A stretch of 46,284 nt of DNA from an uncultured Prevotella sp. (GCA_946540435.1 CAMNII010000017.1:1-46284), one strand, 5' to 3'. Positions 32,143 through 40,649 are shown, counted from the stretch's first letter. The notes: generated from the sequence alone by a model not told the origin. Translations and numbers: made by a program.

Positions 32143-33867
32143 CTAATACCCTTCAATCTCATCGATGGCCATCGTTCTTTCGTCCCGATTTCGTACGAAG
32201 GTGAGGATGAAAGTTCCGCTACTGTTGGCGGGGATGTCGAATTCTACTACCGACCTGTTGGGGTTGTCAGGCAGTGGGGCGGGTGTATTCCTTGCCAGTT
32301 CACGGTGTCCGTCGCTGAGGATGACTTGCTGGGGCAGGTCGATATGGAAGATGATGTTCTTCGTGAGTGAGATGCGCAGCCTTTTGAGTCCCTCGGTAGG
32401 CGGAATGGCCAGTCGCAGGGCCGGTGTGGCTGATGAGATCATTTGCCCGCAGTGATAGTTGGAGGGGAGTCCCAGTAGTCCGTCGGTAAGGATGGAAATG
32501 TCCGAGTATTCAGGGTCGAGTGCTGTCAGCGGTGTGAGTCTGGCATTTAGCAACAGGTCTTTCTGCCGAGTCTGTTCCCGGTGGGCCTTCATCTCATTGT
32601 ATTCTTTGATATAGCTTTCAATAAACCAGCAAGCCTCGCTGTACACCTTGACGCCTTGTTCCGCCATCTCTTTGAGAGATGCTGTCAACGTCGGTGTGTC
32701 CTCCAACTGTCCGTGGAGTCTCTGCAATTCCAGTCGAGTCAGTGCCAAGGCGCGGCACATCATTCTGATGTCCTTCTGTTCGTTGCCCTTGGTCTGTGGC
32801 TTCAGACTTGTGAGTTGTTCGTAGAACCGGTTGAATGCCTTCTCGGGGAGATAGCTTTTGGTGGCCTCTTCCATTCCTCCGTAGAGGGGCAGCTGACGTG
32901 CTTGTTCTGCCGTCCATGTTTCTTGCTCAAAGATAAAACCTGCTATCACGTCGCCTGTCATGGGATAATAATCGCGGCATCCCTCCCTGACCAGCTCCCT
33001 CCAGTCGCGGTCGGGGTCCTGCAGCAGTTGTCCCAGAACGTAGGTCTTCAGACGGCTGAAGGTACTGTATTCCGTTCCGCTGCCGTTGAGAAAAATACCG
33101 CTCACCCCGTTTCGCCGGTATAGTTGGAAGCGTCGCTGCATGATGGTGAAGACGGGAAACGGCGTGAAGTAGTCATCGAAGTTGTTGATATAGTCCCACA
33201 CATATACATGCTTCACTTTTTCCTTCCATGTCTTCAGCAGTGCTTCAAAATCCTTTTCCTGGGCCGTGGTTGCTGAACACAGCGGGTAGTCCATGGCGCT
33301 GACCAGCACGCCGGTGTTTTCCGGCAAGTCGATGTCGGGAGTATTTCTGGTGGTCAGATAGTAGGATGTGAAGAACAGATGTTTTGGAAACCGCTGTGCT
33401 ATCCGTCGCAACATGTCGAAGACGGCAGGCGAGGCATTCTGTGCGGTGTTGCCCAGTTCCTTGCAGTGCTGGCATTGGCATACCAAAGAGTTGTCATTAG
33501 GCAGGATGGCAAATCGCTGCGGCTTGTCTTCGCCGAAGTTCTCTTTGATGTAGGTCTCCAAATAGCTGAACAGCCGGTCAGAGGTGAAGCAGAACTGTTC
33601 GCTGTCGCGGTAGCCGTCGTTCCATGCAAAGACGTCATCGACTGGATGTTTCGGCAGGACATTCGACACGTGGTGTCCCCATAGTCCCCAGTCGATGTCG
33701 AGGTTGTTCAGGTGGAGGTTTCTGTTGAGGTCGGTTTCTTTTTCGGGCAGATGTATTTCTTTGTATTCAAAGACTCCGGTGTCTTGAGCCTGTGAGCAGC
33801 TGCAGGACGGTGGTAGTGATAAGAAGAGTGCGCTTGCGGCGATGAGTGTGATAATATTTTTTTCCAT
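32143..33867 (-). CDS. Exported DUF4838 protein (glycoside-hydrolase-like)
   Basis: 574 residues. The signal MEKNIITLIAASALFLSLPP is followed by SCSCS, so it could be lipid-modified on Cys. DUF4838 features: WGLWGHHVSNVLPKHP, ILPNDNSLVCQCQHCKELGN with a CxCxxC pair, VYVWDYINNFDDYFTPFPVF and NGVSGIFLNGSG. DUF4838 proteins have a TIM-barrel architecture related to alpha-glucuronidase-type hydrolases, but the substrate is unknown. It lacks the N-terminal GH67N-like domain many relatives carry, and ends in a beta-sandwich-like domain (about 460-574). In this operon it occupies the place that PgaB or PelA fills in other systems: a periplasmic enzyme acting on the polymer. That role is inference. 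Confidence 0.8.
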   Translation of the reverse strand: MEKNIITLIAASALFLSLPPSCSCSQAQDTGVFEYKEIHLPEKETDLNRNLHLNNLDIDWGLWGHHVSNVLPKHPVDDVFAWNDGYRDSEQFCFTSDRLFSYLETYIKENFGEDKPQRFAILPNDNSLVCQCQHCKELGNTAQNASPAVFDMLRRIAQRFPKHLFFTSYYLTTRNTPDIDLPENTGVLVSAMDYPLCSATTAQEKDFEALLKTWKEKVKHVYVWDYINNFDDYFTPFPVFTIMQRRFQLYRRNGVSGIFLNGSGTEYSTFSRLKTYVLGQLLQDPDRDWRELVREGCRDYYPMTGDVIAGFIFEQETWTAEQARQLPLYGGMEEATKSYLPEKAFNRFYEQLTSLKPQTKGNEQKDIRMMCRALALTRLELQRLHGQLEDTPTLTASLKEMAEQGVKVYSEACWFIESYIKEYNEMKAHREQTRQKDLLLNARLTPLTALDPEYSDISILTDGLLGLPSNYHCGQMISSATPALRLAIPPTEGLKRLRISLTKNIIFHIDLPQQVILSDGHRELARNTPAPLPDNPNRSVVEFDIPANSSGTFILTFVRNRDERTMAIDEIEGY

Positions 33868-33880
33868 TTGCCGTGTTGGT

Positions 33881-36670
33881 TTAGAAAGCTACATGTAGTT
33901 GCAGGGTGACAGAATAGATGTTGCGATAGGCATCTTTGAGAATGCCTTCTTCGGTGTAGTAAGGGTTGAAGCATGTGTTCCAGTTTCCGGTCAGTCCGAT
34001 GTACATGTTTTCTGCGCAGAGGTATTTGGCATTGAAGCCCACCATGGCGTTGGTGTGTGAAACCCCTCTCAGTGCCGTCTGTTCGAAGAAGGTGAGTTCC
34101 GGGAACGAGCCGAATCCTGTCTGTAGGGCTACCGAAGTGGTGTTGTCGTCGCCGATGAGCAGAATTCCCTTCAGTCCTACATTATAATATATTGATGACT
34201 CCATGAGAGTCAGGTCGATTTTCGCAGATGCCGTGATTCTTTCCCATGACTTTTCGAGTGCGGGTGTAGCTATGAGCAGGTCGTACTGTTTGTATGCCCG
34301 TCCGCTGTTGTCGCCGAGGAAGAGGTAGGTCTCGGGCGTGTGTCGATAGCCCAGTCGCATGGAGGGTGTCCATCCGTTGTCCGTGGCGTAGTTGGCCCCG
34401 ATGTTGGCACCTGCCTTGTTGAAGAACCTGTTCGACCATGATGCGCTGACACTTCCGCTCCATCGTTGGTTGAAGGTGTGTTCCCATTGTCCGGTCAGTT
34501 CTATTCCGACGCCTCCGGCCTCGGCAGTCTCTTCGTCGTGATAGCCGTCGATGCCTTTGTAGCTTATCTGTCCGGTGTAGGTGTTGTCTTTTTCCAGTCT
34601 GCCGTATGCCACGGCGGCTACTGAGTATAGATGTCCGCGCGAGGCGATGCCGTCGGTGCGGGTGTCGAAGGCAGCATGAGTGTATGATGCGTCGATGTGG
34701 TTCTTGAGGCTTCTGAACCGCAGGTATCGCATGTGTTGATAGTACTCCTTCTGTTCGGCGTTGGAGGGCTCGTAATAGTGTTTCTGGTAGAGGTATGCCT
34801 TGTCGTATTCCTTCTTTTGCTCGTAGGCCAGGCCTCGGGCGTAGAGCAATTCGCGGTTGTTGGCGTCATGGAGCAAGGCAGAGTCGATGACGGCCAGGGC
34901 TACGTCGGGCATTTTGTTCTTCAGCAGTTCTGATGCCCATTCGTTGCTGATGCCAGCGAAGGCTGCCGTGAGTTGTGGGTTGGCATAGGTGTCGTCGGCG
35001 GTTGTTGGGCGTACTATCGTGAGTGCGTCGGCGTTGCGTCCCTGCTGTTGTAGGGCCACAGCCTGTTTGATGCGGAAATAGGGTTGTTCGGGAAATGCCT
35101 CATAGCCACGATGGGCGAAGTCATAGAACAATTCGTTGCGGCGGAGTGTCTGGCTGGCATTGATGCAGTTTCTCAGTGCAATCTCGCTCGTAGGAAGTAC
35201 TTTTAGCAGTTCCTGTCCTTCCCTGAGCAGTTGGTCGTAGTTTTCGTCCTCGATGAGTTGTTTGAACCGTGTGGCCATGATGTCCTCATAGGCTGAGGCA
35301 TAGCGCTGGCGGTTGCCGGGGTCTGTGGTGGCAGCGTTCTGATAGAGCGTGCGTGCATGGTCGAATTGTGCGAGTTTTCCGGCTACGGTGATGCTTTTCG
35401 ACATGGTTGCCGGCCAAGCCTCGTCGTGTGTGTCCATCAGTTCGAGAGCCTTCTGCAGGTGTTCGGCGGCGTCGCTCCACTGTTCGTACTCCATGTCGGT
35501 GTTCGACAGTCTGACCATCAGGTCGGCATATTCGGTCTTCAGTTCTTCGTTGGCCGGTTGCTTGTTGTATAGTTCCCTGAGCAGTTTGAGGCATTCGTTG
35601 GTGTTGCCGGTGCGTTTTTCCAGCGCATAGAGCTTCATGAGCAGTTGTGGTGTCCGTCCGTCGAGTCGTATGGCTTCCGCGATGAATTGCCGTGCATCGT
35701 CGTTATATCCTCGTGTGAGGGATGTGTTGATGAGGTAGTTGAGGGCATCGCGGTCATGTGTTTCGTTGTAGAGTTTTCCGTGTACCTCGTAGGGGTCGTT
35801 CAGACGTGTGTTTGTTGCCACTTGCTGAAGCAGGTATCGGTAGGGGGTGGCGTGTGGCGGATATACGGTCTTGGCTATTTCCAATGCCTGAGTGTATAGT
35901 CCCTGGTCGGTGAGGATGCCCACCGTCTTGTCGGTGAGCTGCTTGTTCTTCGGGAAATATTCGAGGCCTCTGTTGGCGGTGCCGATGGCTCGGTCAAATT
36001 CACCCATGCGCTGGTAGATGCCGATGAGTTCGAGGTAGTAGTCGAGATGGTGTGGGTCAAGGTCTATCCATTGTTCCATCTGGATAGCCATCTCTTCAAG
36101 GTTGTTCTTTTGGAGTGCCGAAGTCATTTGTGCCTGGTGCCGTCGTCGGAGGTCGTTGCGGACGATGGTGTCGTTGGGGTAGATGCGTGCCAGCCGCTCC
36201 AGCGTGGCATCGGCTTCGTTGTTGTTTCCCAGTTTCCGGTAGAGGCCTATCTTGCGTCGCCACAGGTCGCGGTCGTAGGGTTGGTACTCCAATAGTTCAT
36301 TGATGTAGCAGATGGCACTGGAGTAATGTTTGGTGTCGTCTTCCACATCTACGAGGATGCGTTTTGCCTTGAAGTTCTGGTCGTCAATCTGGATGGCTTT
36401 CACAAGGTTGTATCGTGCCTCGTTGAGATGTCCGGTGACATAGTAGTAGCGTCCGTTCAGGTAGAGCAGGTTGGGGTCGTCGGGGTAGTCGGCCAGTCCG
36501 TTGTCGACTTCCCTTTTTGCTTCATTCCATGCTTTGTTGTTGGCATAGTCTTCTGCTCTCGACACATAGTAGCGTGGTGTGTGCACCTGTGCCGTGAGAA
36601 TGGAGGGGTAACCTCCCAGGAGACATATTGCCAGCACCAGCCGGGCGATGGTATGTATATGTGGTGTCAT
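33881..36670 (-). CDS. TPR protein with C-terminal outer-membrane beta-barrel (polysaccharide export porin-like)
   Basis: 929 residues from ATG 36670. Signal peptide MTPHIHTIARLVLAICLLGG with a site near ILTAQ. About 600 residues of tetratricopeptide repeats follow (for example YLNGRYYYVTGHLNEARYNL and MGEFDRAIGTANRGLEYFPK). From about residue 655 the sequence alternates as a beta-barrel of YaiO type (HIDASYTHAAFDTRTDGIAS, GHLYSVAAVAYGRLEKDN) and ends in Phe (SVTLQLHVAF), the usual outer-membrane signal. PgaA, PelB/C and BcsC use the same TPR-plus-barrel plan to export polymer. Its ATG overlaps the GT2 stop (ATGA, 36667-36670), so the synthase and exporter are translationally coupled. The frame extends to 36727, inside the GT2 gene; that is rejected. 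Confidence 0.85.
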   Translation of the reverse strand: MTPHIHTIARLVLAICLLGGYPSILTAQVHTPRYYVSRAEDYANNKAWNEAKREVDNGLADYPDDPNLLYLNGRYYYVTGHLNEARYNLVKAIQIDDQNFKAKRILVDVEDDTKHYSSAICYINELLEYQPYDRDLWRRKIGLYRKLGNNNEADATLERLARIYPNDTIVRNDLRRRHQAQMTSALQKNNLEEMAIQMEQWIDLDPHHLDYYLELIGIYQRMGEFDRAIGTANRGLEYFPKNKQLTDKTVGILTDQGLYTQALEIAKTVYPPHATPYRYLLQQVATNTRLNDPYEVHGKLYNETHDRDALNYLINTSLTRGYNDDARQFIAEAIRLDGRTPQLLMKLYALEKRTGNTNECLKLLRELYNKQPANEELKTEYADLMVRLSNTDMEYEQWSDAAEHLQKALELMDTHDEAWPATMSKSITVAGKLAQFDHARTLYQNAATTDPGNRQRYASAYEDIMATRFKQLIEDENYDQLLREGQELLKVLPTSEIALRNCINASQTLRRNELFYDFAHRGYEAFPEQPYFRIKQAVALQQQGRNADALTIVRPTTADDTYANPQLTAAFAGISNEWASELLKNKMPDVALAVIDSALLHDANNRELLYARGLAYEQKKEYDKAYLYQKHYYEPSNAEQKEYYQHMRYLRFRSLKNHIDASYTHAAFDTRTDGIASRGHLYSVAAVAYGRLEKDNTYTGQISYKGIDGYHDEETAEAGGVGIELTGQWEHTFNQRWSGSVSASWSNRFFNKAGANIGANYATDNGWTPSMRLGYRHTPETYLFLGDNSGRAYKQYDLLIATPALEKSWERITASAKIDLTLMESSIYYNVGLKGILLIGDDNTTSVALQTGFGSFPELTFFEQTALRGVSHTNAMVGFNAKYLCAENMYIGLTGNWNTCFNPYYTEEGILKDAYRNIYSVTLQLHVAF

Positions 36671-38115
36671 GATTTCTTTTCCTCTTTGTTCTTTTTCTTG
36701 ACTCCCCGTCGTTGTATGGGTTTCCATACTGCCGTTGTATTCCTGATGAACTGCCAGTAGCCGATGTTTGAAAACAGCGTGATGAGCGGATGATATACGA
36801 AGGGTTCTATGATTGAGGCCAGAATGAGCCTGATGTAGCTTCGGGTCGTATTGTGCCAGGGTACGGCTTTAGAACTGTAGTCGAAGAGCAGCAGGAAAGC
36901 TGTTATGAGTTGTGCGAAGAGGTAGATCATGCCGAAGATGATGGCTGCCGTTCCCCAGTTGACGCCTCCGATGATGATGAGCCAGATCATGAAGAGTATG
37001 CCGCCAATCTCCAGTATGGGAGCAATGAATTCGAAGCACATGATATAGGGCAGCACGACGGCTCCTGTGACACCGTAGTGTGGGTTGAAGAACAGTTTCC
37101 TGTGGTGGGAGATGATTTCGAAGAGTCCTCGTGCCCATCTCACGCGTTGCCGCTGCATGGCCTTCAGTGACGAGGGTCCTTCGGTCCAGCAGCATACGCT
37201 GGGCACCTGCGCCAGGCAGAACTCCTGTCCGCTGTTTTTCATGTAGGTCACCATGCGCAGCAGCATGTCGAGGTCTTCGGCCATACTTGTCTGGTCGTAG
37301 CCGCCTGACTTCACGACGACGTCGGTATCGAAGAGTCCGAAGCCGCCTGATATGTTGGGCAGGGCGTTGATGGCCGACCATCCCAGTTTACCGATGAGGA
37401 ACGACCGCATGTATTCCAGTTGCTGGAACATCGGCAGTGGACTGTCGGGCACATGTGCCTCTACCACCTTACCATCTTCCACGACACAGCCGTTGTTCAT
37501 CAGCATCGTCGCACTGACGCCAATCATCGGGGCGTGGCTGTTGATGACCAGCCACATCATCCTGTAGAGGGCCATGGGTTCTACGATGCAGTCTACGTCG
37601 GTGCAGACGAAATACTTGTTGCTACACACGTTGATGCCCGCATTTGAGCCGTCGCTCTTTCGTCCGCCGTGTTCCTTGTCGACGACGACGAGTTTCGAAT
37701 AGCGTTCGTCGGTTGACTTGAGCACGCGCTTGATGGGTTTCGACGGTACCTTCATGGCCACGTCATAGGGTACTTCGACAAGGCTGTATTCGGAGATGAG
37801 CAGTTCCATGGTCCTGTCGGTGCTGGCATCGTTGACGATGATGATTTCGTAGTTGGGGTAGTCAATCTGCATCAGCGAGTTGACGTTGTCGATGATGGTT
37901 ACTTCCTCGTTGAAGGCGGGTGCTATGATGGATACGCCTGGTGTGAGCGGAGAGCCTCTCATGAGGTATTTGAGACTTTCGTCGACAGGCACCTCTATGT
38001 CTTTCGTCTTCTGTACCCGATAGCTTCCTATGACGAGCAGCAGGTAGCTCAGCATGATGACGATCGAGTAGAAGAAGATGATGTAGCAGAATATGTTATA
38101 AATGGTCAGCCACAC
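36667..38115 (-). CDS. Processive GT2 polysaccharide synthase
   Basis: 482 residues. One N-terminal membrane segment (about 8-29), a GT-A catalytic domain, then about four or five C-terminal membrane segments (about 345-465). The processive family-2 set is complete: VNDASTD (Asp 96), TDVDC (DxD at 173-175), SMAEDLD (Asp 281) and QRVRW (323-327). This is the signature of cellulose, poly-GlcNAc and hyaluronan synthases. It lacks a PilZ domain. The polymer cannot be told from the motifs. It follows the HEAT-like protein by 34 bp and is fused by ATGA overlap to the outer-membrane exporter. Confidence 0.92.
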   Translation of the reverse strand: MWLTIYNIFCYIIFFYSIVIMLSYLLLVIGSYRVQKTKDIEVPVDESLKYLMRGSPLTPGVSIIAPAFNEEVTIIDNVNSLMQIDYPNYEIIIVNDASTDRTMELLISEYSLVEVPYDVAMKVPSKPIKRVLKSTDERYSKLVVVDKEHGGRKSDGSNAGINVCSNKYFVCTDVDCIVEPMALYRMMWLVINSHAPMIGVSATMLMNNGCVVEDGKVVEAHVPDSPLPMFQQLEYMRSFLIGKLGWSAINALPNISGGFGLFDTDVVVKSGGYDQTSMAEDLDMLLRMVTYMKNSGQEFCLAQVPSVCCWTEGPSSLKAMQRQRVRWARGLFEIISHHRKLFFNPHYGVTGAVVLPYIMCFEFIAPILEIGGILFMIWLIIIGGVNWGTAAIIFGMIYLFAQLITAFLLLFDYSSKAVPWHNTTRSYIRLILASIIEPFVYHPLITLFSNIGYWQFIRNTTAVWKPIQRRGVKKKNKEEKKS

Positions 38116-38149
38116 AGCGTTGTTGTTTTTATTTCTTTTTCAGTATTCT

Positions 38150-39439
38150 TTATATTGATGCCCAGTTATAGACGGTTTCCACTGATGGGTGGTATGCCTG
38201 TTCCTTGTCTAAGGGTATTCGTTCCAGGGTGATGGGGTTGTGGAAGAATGCGAAGAACTTCTTGTCTCCCTGGCAGGCCGTCTGTTCAAGTTCGTCAAAC
38301 TTCCTGCGTCCTTCCTCGCCGTAGTTATACAGGCACCTCAGGGCCTCGAAACGTACATGGGGGTTCATCGTGTTGTCGTAGCATTCGATGAAGGAGTGCA
38401 GGCTGCGTCCTGTGGCCATTCTCACCAGGGCGTGCATCATGGCGACCTTCGTGTCGTCGGGCTGCATGAGCAGTGTGCGCACGATGTCATCCTCGCCGGG
38501 AGTATAGTGCAGGTAGCCCCATGTGCGCGAGATTTCCTCAATGAGTTTCTTGTGCTTGCTCTGATGGAAGAGGTCGGCAAGCTCTGCACATGAGGACCGC
38601 TGGTCGAAGCGCCTGATGAGTCGGACAAAGACACACAGTGTGCCGGGCTTCTTGTGCATCTTGGCCCATGTGGCGAGGTCGGGCAGTTTCAGTCCGGCAG
38701 CCCTGCGCCGTTGCAGCATATAGCCGAGTTCTATCTCGTCGTAGATGCAGCAGTTCTCGTCGAAGAAGTCTGTCTCGAAGTAGTTGAGGTCGCAGTCGGA
38801 ACTGGAGATCACCGTCAGGTACATGGCGAGTCGGTGGATGCGCTTGCTCTTTGAGTTGAGCAACTTGTTGATAACCCATGGGCTGATGTAGAGCTTGAAA
38901 TTGCGGAGCATGGCCATGGCCTGCGTCTTATGCTGCTTGACGCCAAGGCTCACCTCCCTCTCAAGGAAGTCGCGGATGCCGAATAATTCCAGCATCTTGT
39001 TCATGTTGGCGCGATGGCCTTTCGACATCTGGGAGGAGATGCGGAAGTAGTAGACGAGACGGCAGAAGAGCCATTTCTCGTCTTTGTTGCGAAGGGGAAG
39101 CTGATGGTCCTTGCTGTTGACTTCAAGGCCGAGGGCCTTGATGATTTCATCGCGTGAGAGGTCGGTCCGGGAAGCAGAAGACAGGATATAGGCAATCCCC
39201 TTCCCGTACTGTTTCCTGAGGCGCTCCAAGGTTCTCTCCATATGATGCCGGCGATGGCGTTTAACAAGCAGGGTGACGCCGATGATGGCAATGCCCGTGA
39301 GGGAAGCAACGGCGATAGCGGCCGCTATCTGCACCTCCCACGAAAGGTCACGATACATGTTGAAGATGTATGACTGATAGTATTCACCATACGCCAAGAG
39401 CATTTTGAGGTAATATATGATATAGGTTTCGGTGTACAT
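38150..39439 (-). CDS. Membrane-anchored HEAT-like repeat protein, possible EPS co-polymerase or assembly factor
   Basis: 429 residues. One membrane segment (about 35-58, VQIAAAIAVASLTGIAIIGV) preceded by a short periplasmic-side tail and followed by a basic stretch (VKRHRRHHMERTLERLRKQY), which predicts a cytoplasmic C-terminal domain of about 360 residues. That domain is alpha-helical and has HEAT-like units, best seen at NPHVRFEALRCLYNYGEEG near residue 375. I do not recognise a named family. It is the first gene of the operon with the GT2 synthase. Alternative starts exist at residues 13 and 28. Confidence 0.75.
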   Translation of the reverse strand: MYTETYIIYYLKMLLAYGEYYQSYIFNMYRDLSWEVQIAAAIAVASLTGIAIIGVTLLVKRHRRHHMERTLERLRKQYGKGIAYILSSASRTDLSRDEIIKALGLEVNSKDHQLPLRNKDEKWLFCRLVYYFRISSQMSKGHRANMNKMLELFGIRDFLEREVSLGVKQHKTQAMAMLRNFKLYISPWVINKLLNSKSKRIHRLAMYLTVISSSDCDLNYFETDFFDENCCIYDEIELGYMLQRRRAAGLKLPDLATWAKMHKKPGTLCVFVRLIRRFDQRSSCAELADLFHQSKHKKLIEEISRTWGYLHYTPGEDDIVRTLLMQPDDTKVAMMHALVRMATGRSLHSFIECYDNTMNPHVRFEALRCLYNYGEEGRRKFDELEQTACQGDKKFFAFFHNPITLERIPLDKEQAYHPSVETVYNWASI

Positions 39440-39582
39440 GTTTTTTTATGACATCATTCCTTATCGTCTATTAGGTTACAGGCCACGAAATTACTAATAA
39501 TTACTCTCAGCCGGTTTTTTTGCAAGAAAAAAAATCTTTTTCTTTGCAATTTATTGATTTGGGTTAATTCCTTTCAGGTTTT

Positions 39583-39645
39583 CTATTCGAAGTAGAAACT
39601 CAGGGCAATCATTTTCGTGTGAGCCTCGTTGATGGCATTCGTATA
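39583..39645 (-). pseudogene. Possible 3' remnant of an unknown gene at the island junction
   Basis: Read on the minus strand, the last 20 codons before a TAG at 39583-39585 give YTNAINEAHTKMIALSFYFE. The alternation and aromatic C-terminus resemble the final strand of an outer-membrane protein. The frame is cut off by the nucleotidase remnant. The rest of 39440-39582 is A/T-rich with no supported feature except a weak promoter-like region for the operon. Confidence 0.35.
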
Positions 39646-40091
39646 GCGCCAACTACGACTTCACAGGAACACCCGTCGAAGGACTCGTCAAGCCCTACGT
39701 CATCATCTGTCGCAAAGGCATGAAGATCGGCGTCTTCGGACTGGCACCCGAGATGGCAGGCCTCGTCGACGAGACCAAATGCCAGGGCGTAGCCTACCTC
39801 GACCCCGTAGAGACCGCCAGCCGCATGGCCACACTGCTCAAGCAGCAGAAGAAATGCGATCTCGTCATCTGCATCTCCCACCTCGGATGGCAGGAGCAAG
39901 GTATGGGCGACCAGACCGTCATCAGCCAGACACGAGACATCGACCTCGTCCTGGGCGGGCACTCCCACACCTATTTCGAGGAGCTGCGCTACGTCAACAA
40001 TGCCGACGGCAAGCCCGTCGCCGACGACCAGAACGGTAAGCACGCCATCTACGTCGGCAAGATGACACTCACCATGGAGAAGGTGAAATAA
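39646..40091 (+). pseudogene. Truncated 5'-nucleotidase metallophosphatase: displaced 3' half
   Basis: From 39646 the frame ANYDFTGTPVEGLVKPYVII continues to a TAA at 40091 and aligns over its full length (about 148 residues) with the second half of the gene at 30733-31563. Examples are GLAPEMAGLVDETKCQG, ISHLGWQEQGMGDQ and GGHSHTYFEELRYVNNADGK. The 5' half with the first metal motifs is missing, and no start codon or promoter precedes the homology. Codons are strongly C-ending, like the 5' part of the intact gene and unlike its present 3' part. Confidence 0.88.
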
Positions 40092-40143
40092 GGAGTCTTC
40101 CCACCATCTACCACAGACATTCCACCGTCAAAAAAAAGCATAG

Positions 40144-40180
40144 CGGGCGGAGCAAACACAACCAGTGCTTGCTCCGCCCG
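40144..40180. terminator. Hairpin between the nucleotidase remnant and the repeat array
   Basis: A perfect 12-bp stem CGGGCGGAGCAA (40144-40155) with TTGCTCCGCCCG (40169-40180) has a 13-base loop. An A-run at 40130-40137 gives a T-run in the minus direction after 6 bases. It probably was the terminator of the original nucleotidase gene and may act in both directions. Confidence 0.7.
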
Positions 40181-40223
40181 TTCCTTTACCCTCTCCGTTT
40201 CACATAAACGCACTGACAAAGTC

Positions 40224-40421
40224 AAGACTTCCTGACATCGAAGGTAAGACTTCCTGATGCCGAAGCTAAGACTTCCTGATGCCGAAGCTAAGACTTCCTG
40301 ATGCCGAAGATAAGGTTTCCTGATGCCGAAGCTAAGACTTCCTGATGCCGAAGATAAGGTTTCCTGATGTCGAAGGTAAGGTTTCTTGATGTCGAAGGTA
40401 AGACTTCCTGATGCCGAAGGT
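40224..40421. repeat. 22-bp tandem array, nine units
   Basis: Nine contiguous 22-bp units start at 40224, 40246, 40268, 40290, 40312, 40334, 40356, 40378 and 40400, with core AAGACTTCCTGATGCCGAAG and variants AAGGTTTCCTGATG. There are no spacers. Unit sequence is unrelated to the 13224 array but the period is the same. Confidence 0.93.
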
Positions 40422-40432
40422 AAGGTTCCTCA

Positions 40433-40498
40433 GACCAAAATCGGCGAATTTGCTGACCAAAATCGGCGAATTTGGTCATCAAAATCGGCGATTTTGCT
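40433..40498. repeat. Three tandem 22-bp partly palindromic units
   Basis: Units at 40433, 40455 and 40477, core GACCAAAATCGGCGAATTTG. They share the CCAAAAT..ATTTTGGT-like arms and the GGTCATCAAAAT linker with the 13358-13423 array. The sequence from 40499 to the MFS gene at 40650 contains no feature I can support. Confidence 0.9.
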
Positions 40499-40649
40499 TT
40501 CACGATGCTTATCATCGTCAAGACCATATCCCACTACAGGGATAGCGGACACCGAGGATAGTATAGCAGAAACCTTAGGAATGTGGCAGCGACATCCTAC
40601 TTTCCTGCCTGACATTCCTAAGGTTCCTATGAATAAAAGCGATGTATTG

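Noticed and set aside
31570..39645. Integrative and conjugative element or transposon
   Set aside because: No integrase, transposase, relaxase or terminal inverted repeats were seen; the only boundary signal is the duplicated nucleotidase end.
40224..40498. CRISPR array
   Set aside because: Units are 22 bp, contiguous and vary among themselves; there are no unique spacers and no cas genes. The same applies to 13224-13423 and 29496-29816.
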